Assembly: GCA_023666975.1 (NCBI GenBank)
Contig: JAMPAW010000158.1
Span: 1-7,498 of the forward strand
DNA: 7,498 nucleotides
Source: Clostridium sp.
Lineage (GTDB): Bacteria > Bacillota_A > Clostridia > Lachnospirales > Lachnospiraceae
Reading direction: 5' to 3'
Shown: positions 1-5,578 of the stretch, piece after piece
Position numbering within the stretch: position 1 is the stretch's first letter
How the letters are laid out: each line of letters opens with the position of its first letter
Program-made: the position numbers and the translations under genes
Notes under the pieces: generated by a model
Told to the model about the DNA's origin: nothing
Databases searched by the model: none
Seen by the model: the letters and a program-made list of their open reading frames with translations, nothing else

Positions 1-1433
1 TGGGGGCTATAGCGGGAATCCTTATAGTTCCTATGGTTTTTGACAAAAGGGAAGCCTTTTTAAAGGCGGATACAATAGTAATTGCTCTGGGTATCTTTTT
101 TATGGGATACTGTGTGATTCATACCTTTATCAGTTTTTTTGTCGAAAAATGTCGTCCGGAGTTCTACCGACCATTATTTATCATATGGGTGGTGATGCTT
201 CTTTTGATGATTTTTTCAAAAAGTAATTATCTTTGGCCGGAATGTTATTTTGTATTGTTTTTATGCTATTATATGACGCCCCAGACACCGAAGCAACGCT
301 CAAATGTATATATTGGGATAGTAAACGGAATCATTCTGGGTTTTATCCTTATTCAGGCACATGCATTGTTGTGCCGTCCTTATGACAGGCTTAGATATTA
401 CGGAAATTTCTGTAACCCGAATCAGAATTCTACATTTCTGTGTTTTTGCCTTGCAGCGCTGCTTGCTAAAATTTTGATAGTGACCAGAGAAAATCAAGGA
501 AAAGTTGTCAGAATTTTTTGCTTTTTGCTTACAGGGATCTGTTATTCTCTTATTTGTATGACTATGTGCCGTTCCGGATATCTCGCGACTTTTGTTGTCA
601 CACTTTTTTTCCTTTATGCTTATTGTAGTATTCAGCAGAAGAGAGTTTTCTTTAGGACAGGCATCATTTTAGTCGCTCTTTTTGCGGTGCTTCTTCCTGT
701 AACATACCTTGCCGTTCGGTATATTCCTACCATCCACCCTCATGTACTTTTTTATTTTCAGGAAGGCTATTCTGAATCAAGGGTTCATTCCTGGGATGAA
801 AGGAGCTCGTCAAAGTACATTACCTTTGAGCAAATGATACAGGGAATATTTGGCAGAATGGAAGATACGATGACGGAGATAAGTGGTTCTGGAGAAGGAA
901 AGGAGGAGTCCTCAAAGACAGAAAATTTCCTTGTGGCGGCAGCGGCGGCGGATAAAGTTCCATTCAACATTCTGCTGGCGGATGCTGATATGGTTTCTAC
1001 AGAAGAAGCGATAAATCCTAATAAAATTCCTGCTTTAGACGGAGAGTATGCGGGAAATGCATTTCTTGTAAGATATACAATTTATAAGTGGTATTTTGAT
1101 CATTTATCTTTAAGGGGCATGCCGTATGAGGAGCAGGGCTTTCAACTTACAAAAACTCATTGGATACAGAATACTCATGATATCTATTTAGATTACGGAA
1201 TAAACTTTGGATATCCGGTCATGATTCTTTTCACTATTTTTATATGGTGGGGAATAGGGCGGCTTACCGTGCTGGGCTCCAAGTCACGGGACGCAGAGAT
1301 ATTCAGCTGTCTGCTTATTACTCTTGTTCCGCCTGTTTTTGGACTTTTAGAGTTTGCATGGGGAACAGGTATGATTGCTACAGTGGCGTTTTATCTTTGC
1401 TTTAAAGAAATGATGGTAAGATTTTGTCGATGA
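1..1433 (+). CDS. O-antigen ligase/polymerase-like membrane protein (5' end outside window)
   Basis: This multi-pass protein resembles the Wzy/WaaL O-antigen ligase-polymerase superfamily (Wzy_C), which joins polyprenyl-linked glycans outside the cytoplasmic membrane. The frame is open to the window edge and reads GAIAGILIVP before the first ATG at 33, which is the end of a hydrophobic helix, so the true start lies to the left. Residues below count from that ATG. About ten hydrophobic segments are visible. Family-like signatures are GNFCNPNQNST (124-134), CRSGYLA (179-185) and NTHDIYLDYGINFGYP (380-395), which matches the typical HN-x-YL-x5-G loop motif near the end of the large outer loop. 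That loop (about 230-380) is long, rich in Glu, Ser and Lys, and includes an Ala-rich VAAAAAD stretch. It ends with TGA at 1431-1433. A ligase cannot be told from a polymerase by sequence alone; the superfamily call is fairly sure and the substrate is unknown. Confidence 0.8.
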   Translation, partial: GAIAGILIVPMVFDKREAFLKADTIVIALGIFFMGYCVIHTFISFFVEKCRPEFYRPLFIIWVVMLLLMIFSKSNYLWPECYFVLFLCYYMTPQTPKQRSNVYIGIVNGIILGFILIQAHALLCRPYDRLRYYGNFCNPNQNSTFLCFCLAALLAKILIVTRENQGKVVRIFCFLLTGICYSLICMTMCRSGYLATFVVTLFFLYAYCSIQQKRVFFRTGIILVALFAVLLPVTYLAVRYIPTIHPHVLFYFQEGYSESRVHSWDERSSSKYITFEQMIQGIFGRMEDTMTEISGSGEGKEESSKTENFLVAAAAADKVPFNILLADADMVSTEEAINPNKIPALDGEYAGNAFLVRYTIYKWYFDHLSLRGMPYEEQGFQLTKTHWIQNTHDIYLDYGINFGYPVMILFTIFIWWGIGRLTVLGSKSRDAEIFSCLLITLVPPVFGLLEFAWGTGMIATVAFYLCFKEMMVRFCR

Positions 1434-1440
1434 AATTTTC

Positions 1441-1469
1441 TTTACAGGGCGGAAGAAATATCCTATAAT
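1441..1469 (+). promoter_or_regulatory. Candidate sigma-A promoter P1 (TTTACA-17-TATAAT)
   Basis: TTTACA at 1441-1446 (5/6 to consensus) is followed after exactly 17 bases by a perfect TATAAT at 1464-1469. Transcription would start near 1476. It lies just behind the stop of the upstream gene and points toward the four-gene operon, leaving a leader of about 330 nt that runs through the hairpin at 1546-1592. It could also drive a small untranslated RNA ending at that hairpin. No expression evidence is available. Confidence 0.5.
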
Positions 1470-1545
1470 GAATTATGTCGTTAATAAATTTTTAAGCATG
1501 CAGATTATTAAAGTGTGTAGTAGAAGTTTGAATCATAAAAGAGGA

Positions 1546-1592
1546 AACGAAACGGACGGCTTCAGCTTTAGCGGAGCCGTCCGTTCCTCGTT
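1546..1592. terminator. Strong hairpin without U-tract; weak terminator or leader RNA element
   Basis: AACGGACGGCT at 1551-1561 pairs perfectly with AGCCGTCCGTT at 1575-1585, giving an 11-bp GC-rich stem around a 13-nt loop. AACG at 1546-1549 can add four pairs with CGTT at 1589-1592 across a small internal loop. No T-run follows on the plus strand, so it is a poor intrinsic terminator in that direction. On the minus strand the stem is followed by a moderately T-rich stretch. It sits between two promoter-like sequences, so it may be an attenuator or a site for an antitermination factor, which is a guess. Confidence 0.45.
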
Positions 1593-1633
1593 CGGACCAG
1601 ACAAAGAGCCTTTAGAAAAAAATGTAAAATACA

Positions 1634-1662
1634 TTGGAATTATAAAGAGAATCTGTTATAAT
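1634..1662 (+). promoter_or_regulatory. Candidate sigma-A promoter P2, extended -10 (TTGGAA-17-TGTTATAAT)
   Basis: TTGGAA at 1634-1639 (4/6) stands 17 bases before a perfect TATAAT at 1657-1662. A TG dinucleotide at 1654-1655, one base upstream of the hexamer, makes an extended -10. Start of transcription is expected near 1669, giving a leader of about 134 nt before the ATG at 1803. This is the best candidate for the main promoter of the 1803-5219 operon. Confidence 0.6.
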
Positions 1663-1692
1663 GGTCCTTGTTGATAGCAGGGAGAGGCTGGT

Positions 1693-1842
1693 TTGTTTTT
1701 TGGGCAGGCGGGGAACTGCCGGTATTATGACAGGGACCGGGCAATCACGGCGGTCTTGGAGTTGTATGGGAAGAGAAATTTCAGGGCGAAGGAAAAGCCA
1801 ATATGGAACATACAGAGAACATTCGAAAAAGAAATAAAATAA
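1693..1842 (+). other. Speculative 49-codon small ORF or gene remnant in the operon leader
   Basis: A TTG codon at 1693 lies 5 nt after GGGAGAGG (1680-1687) and about 24 nt behind the predicted P2 start. It opens 49 codons ending with TAA at 1840-1842, overlapping the next gene by 40 nt in another frame. The middle of the product (DRDRAITAVLELYGKRNF) looks more protein-like than chance translation, but I recognise no family. It could be a leader peptide coupled to the next gene, the 3' tail of a deleted gene, or chance. Confidence 0.2.
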
Positions 1843-3101
1843 TTGATATCACTGCCTTTGTCGTGATGCTGGTAATTGTATCGGCTGTCATGCTGATTCT
1901 CTTTTACAGGCAGACATGTGGCAATGATGAAGAATATGCCTCTGATATGGCGGCATATATTCAGGAAATGCAGGGATTGGACAGCAGATATAGTTTTCCT
2001 TATCCGATTTTCTTTAAATTTGCGGCGATGATTCATCTGTTTGCGTCGCCCGAACTTGCTGTGGCGATTGCAACAATGCTTTTGAACAGCTTGGCAATCC
2101 TTGTGACAAAGCTGATTTTCAATCGGTTGATTTTGACGGAGTTGGAGAACGGTCTGAAAGCATTCTCCAAAAGATCCGATATCTCATGGATGGCTGGCAT
2201 TGCGGTCAGTCTGATTTCCGTCTCTCTGTTTTTTGTCTCTATGCTGTATCCGCCGGAGGGTATTTATCTGCCGGGGATTCGCTTTAAATATGTAGGGGTT
2301 TTCAGCCCCAATCCTTTTCACAACGCGACCTACTTGGCGGCCCGGCCTTTCGCTATTTTGGCTTTTTTATGGTATATAAAGCTGCTGCCCCTGTATGAGA
2401 TGGGAACAAAGAAAAACGGAAGGCTTCCCGATTACTTTTTATTTTCATTTTTCCTGTTAATCGCCACAATGACTAAGCCGAGTTTTACACTGGTTCTGGT
2501 GAGCGCGGCAGGGCTTCTCATGTTGTATCGGCTGGTGAGAGCGAGGTTTCGCAATTTCATTCCTACCGTGCAGTTGGGACTGTGTTTTATCCCCACCTTT
2601 CTTGACCTGCTGTATCAGTATCGGGGAGTATTCTATGGGGGAGACGGCGCGGAGCGTGGCATAGGATTTTGTTTTGGGTATGTATGGGCATTATATTGTG
2701 ACAGTATTCCGCTGGCTGTGGGGCTGGTGATTGCGTTTCCACTGTCGGTATTGATATTAAACTATAAGGAATGCGGTAAAAGTACTTTATTCCGTTTTTC
2801 ATGGCTGCTTTATCTGATGAGTTTTCTGGAAGCCTTTTTTCTCTATGAAAAAGGGTTTCGGATGGTTGACTTCAATTTTTCGTGGGGATATATGTATGGC
2901 ATCTTTTTCTGCCATTTTGGGGCGTTGTTGGTATTGCTCCGAGTGACCGCAAAAAGGTTTTACGGAGGAAAAAATTCCGGCGCGAAAAGGGAAAAAATGG
3001 ATAAGATATTTATTGCTTTGCAGTGGCTGCTGTACGCATACCATGTGGTTTGCGGGATCGCATATTTTATGAATATTTTTGCCGGGGAGACTTATTATTG
3101 A
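1803..3101 (+). CDS. Polytopic membrane protein, possible GT-C type glycosyltransferase
   Basis: A 432-residue protein with about ten hydrophobic segments: the first at 14-34, then clusters near 68-108, 129-148, 182-198, 210-244, 254-272, 290-320, 331-348, 361-382 and 401-424. I do not recognise a named family. The architecture, a first helix followed by an acidic outer loop (NDEEYASDMAAY, 41-52) and many later helices, is that of GT-C enzymes, which use polyprenyl-phosphate sugars outside the membrane. Other likely conserved stretches are YSFPYPIFFK (63-72), FSPNPFHNATYLAARPF (167-183) and TKPSF (224-228). The ATG at 1803 is the only usual start codon after the in-frame TGA at 1728-1730, and AAGGA (1789-1793) lies 9 nt upstream. 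It is the first clear gene of the operon, 127 nt before the preferred start of the cupin gene with no terminator between. A flippase or other glycan membrane protein is the alternative. Confidence 0.75.
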   Translation: MEHTENIRKRNKIIDITAFVVMLVIVSAVMLILFYRQTCGNDEEYASDMAAYIQEMQGLDSRYSFPYPIFFKFAAMIHLFASPELAVAIATMLLNSLAILVTKLIFNRLILTELENGLKAFSKRSDISWMAGIAVSLISVSLFFVSMLYPPEGIYLPGIRFKYVGVFSPNPFHNATYLAARPFAILAFLWYIKLLPLYEMGTKKNGRLPDYFLFSFFLLIATMTKPSFTLVLVSAAGLLMLYRLVRARFRNFIPTVQLGLCFIPTFLDLLYQYRGVFYGGDGAERGIGFCFGYVWALYCDSIPLAVGLVIAFPLSVLILNYKECGKSTLFRFSWLLYLMSFLEAFFLYEKGFRMVDFNFSWGYMYGIFFCHFGALLVLLRVTAKRFYGGKNSGAKREKMDKIFIALQWLLYAYHVVCGIAYFMNIFAGETYY

Positions 3102-3228
3102 GCTTGTGGGAGTTGACCGCGCGCAAAAGTATTTTCCGCAATTTTAGTAGCGGTTAGATGCGGATCGGAGTATTATGGAGAAGGACGGAAATCAGTGTAC
3201 AGTAATTTGGAGGAGAGTGAGGGTTTAC

Positions 3229-3642
3229 ATGCAGGAAATATGCGCAAAAATGTTGGAATTTGCACAAAAGGGAGATGAGAGGGGACATCTGGTCATTGTG
3301 GAAGGCATGAAAGATATTCCTTTTGAAATCAAACGAATCTTTTATATTTACGGTTCCGATGCCTCTGTGGTACGGGGGCAGCATGCCAATCGGAACAGTG
3401 AATTTGTCTTGATTAATGTCGCCGGAACGAGCAAGGTAAGGGTAATGGACGGCAAAGGAAATGAAGCGATCTTTGTGCTGAACAGGCCGCATACGGGTAT
3501 TTACCTTCCTACAATGGTTTGGAAGGAAATGTATGACTTCAGCGCCGATTCTGTATTGTTGTGTCTTGCATCGGAATATTACGATCCTGAAGAATACATC
3601 CGCAGCTACGAGGACTTTCAGAAGATAGTGGAGCAGGAATGA
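3229..3642 (+). CDS. FdtA/WxcM-family cupin, sugar 3,4-ketoisomerase-like (HAN variant)
   Basis: A small cupin of the FdtA/QdtA/WxcM family, whose known members convert dTDP-4-keto-6-deoxyglucose to its 3-keto isomer on the way to 3-amino-3,6-dideoxy sugars. Conserved landmarks, numbered from the upstream ATG at 3175, are DERGHL (34-39), IPFEIKR (48-54), RGQHAN (67-72), GIYLP (108-112), W116-x2-M-x-DFS and SEYYDPEEYIRSYEDF (133-148). Two starts are possible. ATG 3175 follows GGAG by 4 nt and gives 155 residues. ATG 3229 follows GAGGG by 5 nt and gives 137 residues, the usual family length with the usual short N-terminus before the DxRG motif, so I prefer it. Oddity: the family RGxHAH motif is RGQHAN, codon AAT, so the second active-site His is Asn. 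The family call is secure; the reaction is not, because the next pathway enzyme, an aminotransferase, is not in the window. Confidence 0.88.
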   Translation: MQEICAKMLEFAQKGDERGHLVIVEGMKDIPFEIKRIFYIYGSDASVVRGQHANRNSEFVLINVAGTSKVRVMDGKGNEAIFVLNRPHTGIYLPTMVWKEMYDFSADSVLLCLASEYYDPEEYIRSYEDFQKIVEQE

Positions 3643-3659
3643 CAGGGAGGAAGGGGTCC

Positions 3660-4592
3660 ATGAAAATATCTATCGTAATTCCCGTCTATTTTAATGAAGA
3701 CAATTTGAAACCGCTGTATGCGGATATAAAGGAAAAGCTTCTGTCGCAGGATGAGTATGAATGGGAGCTTGTGATGGTAAATGACGGTTCCGGAGACGGA
3801 AGCTATCGTGTCATGCAGGAACTGGCGAGGGAGGACAAAAGAATCCGGATATTCAGCCTTTCCAGAAATTTTGGCTCCCACGCCGCTATTTTATGCGGTT
3901 TGTCAAAGTGTACCGGCGACTGCGCGGTCGTGAAAGCAGCAGACATGCAGGAACCGACGGAACTGGTGCTTGAGATGGTGGGAAGTTGGAAAAAGGGGAA
4001 TAATGTTGTCCTTGCAGTCAGGAAGGAACGGAATGAGAAAAAAAGCCAGACGGTCTTTGCCAATTTGTACTATTGGATGGTCCGGAAAACCGCTTTGCCG
4101 GATATGCCGAAGGGGGGATTCGATGTATATCTTTTGGATCGGAAGGTGATAGAGGTGCTGATGCGGCTAGACGAAAGAAACAGTGCGTTGACCGGACAGA
4201 TTTTATGGAGCGGTTTTCGGACGGAAAAGGTATATTACACAAGACTTGCCAGAGAGATTGGAAGCAGTAAATGGACGATGAAGAAAAAGGTTCGGTTGGT
4301 ATCGGACACGCTGTTTAGTTTTTCCTCTTTGCCGATTACGGTAGTAAGTGTGATCGGGACATGCTCTTGCGCGGGCTCGGCTGTATGGGCTACATTGGTC
4401 TTTGTCTTAAAGCTTTTAGGAATGATTGACGTCAGCGGATGGACAACGCTGTTCATTTTTAATTTGTTCAGTTTTGGCGTTACCATGCTGACGCTGGGAA
4501 TCCTGGGAGGATATTTATGGCGGGCTTTTGACGCTTCCAGAAACAGGCCCCCGTATATCATTGAGGACGAGGGCAACGCAGATGAGAAATAG
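3660..4592 (+). CDS. Family 2 glycosyltransferase, DPM1/GtrB/ArnC-like, with two C-terminal TM helices
   Basis: It likely transfers a sugar from a nucleotide donor to undecaprenyl phosphate at the inner face of the membrane, making the lipid-linked donor for a GT-C enzyme. The 310-residue product has a GT-A domain: ISIVIPVYFNED (3-14), VNDGSGDGS (40-48), SLSRNFGSHAAI (66-77), the ADMQEP metal/donor motif (94-99, D95 and Q97), VLAVRKERNE (117-126) and GSSKW (201-205). Two membrane helices follow at about 225-252 and 262-285, then RPPYII near the end, as in this subfamily. ATG 3660 is chosen over the in-frame ATG 3639 because GGAGG at 3646-3650 lies 9 nt upstream and the protein then begins MKISIVIPVY, the normal start for this family. 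ATG 3639 would overlap the cupin stop as ATGA. Membrane anchoring and polyprenyl acceptor are inferred from family resemblance; the sugar is unknown. Confidence 0.9.
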   Translation: MKISIVIPVYFNEDNLKPLYADIKEKLLSQDEYEWELVMVNDGSGDGSYRVMQELAREDKRIRIFSLSRNFGSHAAILCGLSKCTGDCAVVKAADMQEPTELVLEMVGSWKKGNNVVLAVRKERNEKKSQTVFANLYYWMVRKTALPDMPKGGFDVYLLDRKVIEVLMRLDERNSALTGQILWSGFRTEKVYYTRLAREIGSSKWTMKKKVRLVSDTLFSFSSLPITVVSVIGTCSCAGSAVWATLVFVLKLLGMIDVSGWTTLFIFNLFSFGVTMLTLGILGGYLWRAFDASRNRPPYIIEDEGNADEK

Positions 4593-4613
4593 CATCGAGA
4601 AGGAGTACAAAAA

Positions 4614-5219
4614 ATGAGGCATCATTATTGCGGAATCTATGAAAACATAGGAATCAGAGCGCTCGGCGAAAATGATTTGGAATTGCTGAGGACGTGGAGA
4701 AATGATAAGGGGCTGTCAAAATATCTCACACCTATTCCGGAAATTACGAAAGAGATGCAGCAGCAATGGTATCAAAATTATCTGGTAGACGAGGATATAA
4801 TATTTTTCGCGGTTATCGATATGGAAAAAGACCAGACCATAGGAACCGTCGCGCTGTACCATTTTGAAAAAGAGGTTTGCAAAGTTGGGAAGATTGTCAT
4901 TGGCGACGCTACGGAAAGAGGGCGGAATTTAGGATATCGCTCTCTGCTGCTTGCGATGAAAGTGGCAATTGTAAAGTTAAGCGTTCAGAAATTTAGATTA
5001 CAGGTATGTGAGGACAATGCCGCCGCATATCGAATTTATGAAAAAGCCGGATTTCACGAAATCGGAAGACATGCTTTTGTGGGCGGTGGGCTGGAGATTG
5101 ATATGGAAATCGACAGGGAAACCTTTGAAGAGGAAAACCCGCTGCTAAAAGATATGATTATTTATGAAGAAAAAAAGACGGCGAAAACATTTGGGGGGGG
5201 TAATTCCCTTAGCGCATAA
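4614..5219 (+). CDS. GNAT-family N-acetyltransferase (RimJ/RimL-like)
   Basis: It probably transfers an acetyl group from acetyl-CoA, in this context plausibly to an amino sugar or other glycan precursor. The 201-residue product begins with the RimJ/RimL-type pattern IRALGENDLELLRTWRND (14-31). It carries motif A with the pyrophosphate loop at VGKIVIGDATERGRNLGYRS (91-110) and motif B at LQVCEDNAAAYRIYEKAGF (129-147). The start ATG follows AAGGAG (4600-4605) by 8 nt and lies 21 nt behind the glycosyltransferase stop, so the two are co-transcribed. The natural domain seems to end near residue 185. The last codons pass through an A7 run (5170-5176) and a G8 run (5193-5200) and end NSLSA, directly beside a hexapeptide-repeat reading frame that continues in another frame. 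The C-terminus may thus be altered by a frameshift. The substrate cannot be read from the sequence. Confidence 0.85.
   Translation: MRHHYCGIYENIGIRALGENDLELLRTWRNDKGLSKYLTPIPEITKEMQQQWYQNYLVDEDIIFFAVIDMEKDQTIGTVALYHFEKEVCKVGKIVIGDATERGRNLGYRSLLLAMKVAIVKLSVQKFRLQVCEDNAAAYRIYEKAGFHEIGRHAFVGGGLEIDMEIDRETFEEENPLLKDMIIYEEKKTAKTFGGGNSLSA
5193..5200 (+). repeat. G8 homopolymer inside the acetyltransferase tail
   Basis: Eight consecutive G bases encode the GGG of the C-terminal TFGGGNSLSA. Runs of this length are prone to slippage. One G fewer would shift to a frame reading VIPLAHNRKELCN before TAG at 5239-5241; one G more would meet TAA at once. The GNAT fold upstream would be intact in all versions. 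Confidence 0.8.
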
Positions 5220-5578
5220 TAGGAAGGAATTGTGTAATTAGTCAGGAGGCCACGATTGGTTATGGCGTACAGATAGGAAATAATTGCATTATTGAAAGAG
5301 CAGAGATCGGAGAGAATTGTATTATAGAAGATAATGTAATTATCCGCAACAATGTTCATGTTGGGAAAGATTCGTATATAGGCGCTAATGTAATCCTGGG
5401 CGAAAAACGGATGGACGGAATACAGGATTGTCAAAAAAAGCAAAAGAGATATTATTTTAAGAGAAATATGCCTTGGGAGGATAGCGATTACGATAGCTGG
5501 AAACAAGGCAACAAGTATGATACAAACTTAGTAGAGGGAAATACGGCAAGTAAGATGACAGATAAACGGCTCAATTGA
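5213..5578 (+). pseudogene. Broken left-handed beta-helix (hexapeptide repeat) acyltransferase
   Basis: The 351-base gap after the acetyltransferase is not empty. Read in the frame starting at 5213, 121 codons are open to TGA at 5576-5578. The first half is a run of hexapeptide repeats, including ATIGYGVQIGNNCII, AEIGENCIIEDNVII and NNVHVGKDSYIGANVILGE (about 5249-5404). This is diagnostic of left-handed beta-helix acyltransferases, which acetylate sugars as trimers; QdtC- and FdtC-type amino-sugar acetyltransferases are examples. No ATG, GTG or TTG exists in this frame before the repeats, and TAA (5201) and TAG (5210) block it upstream. The first readable residues, IIGRNCVISQ, already belong to the helix. 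A single-base change between 5212 and 5217 would join it to the acetyltransferase frame (…SLSA-IIGRNC) or to the third frame (…VIPLA-IIGRNC). After 5404 the repeats stop and a charged tail of about 55 residues follows, so the 3' part also looks lost. ATT 5255 behind GGAGG (5245-5249) is an unlikely start. Confidence 0.8.
5571..5578. other. Shared palindromic stop site of convergent frames (TCAATTGA)
   Basis: The palindrome TCAATTGA holds the TGA of the hexapeptide frame on the plus strand (5576-5578) and the TGA of the opposing membrane protein on the minus strand (5573-5571). The two frames overlap tail to tail by 8 bases, with no terminator hairpin seen on either side. Confidence 0.75.

Noticed and set aside
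1468..1674. 68-codon plus-strand ORF between the first two genes
   Set aside because: Its ATG lies inside the -10 box of P1, it has no ribosome site, it runs through the hairpin stem, and its product resembles no protein.
1661..1843. ATG-started ORF of about 60 codons in the leader
   Set aside because: The ATG overlaps the P2 -10 box so the transcript would not contain it, and the translation is low-complexity Arg/Gly/Ser.
3113..3135. TTGACC resembling a -35 box before the cupin gene
   Set aside because: No acceptable -10 hexamer lies 15-19 bases downstream, so the cupin is more likely co-transcribed with the gene before it.
3154..3492. 112-codon minus-strand ORF
   Set aside because: It is antisense to the cupin, whose family motifs are unmistakable on the plus strand.
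4235..4576. 113-codon minus-strand ORF
   Set aside because: It is antisense to the glycosyltransferase membrane helices.
5245..5257. GGAGG five bases before ATT as a start for the hexapeptide frame
   Set aside because: ATT starts are extremely rare, and the repeat pattern already begins upstream of this codon, so the GGAGG is best explained as coding for Gln-Glu-Ala.
5162..5506. 114-codon minus-strand ORF across the gap
   Set aside because: It is the antisense of the hexapeptide frame and has no ribosome site; hexapeptide periodicity on the plus strand explains the open frame.
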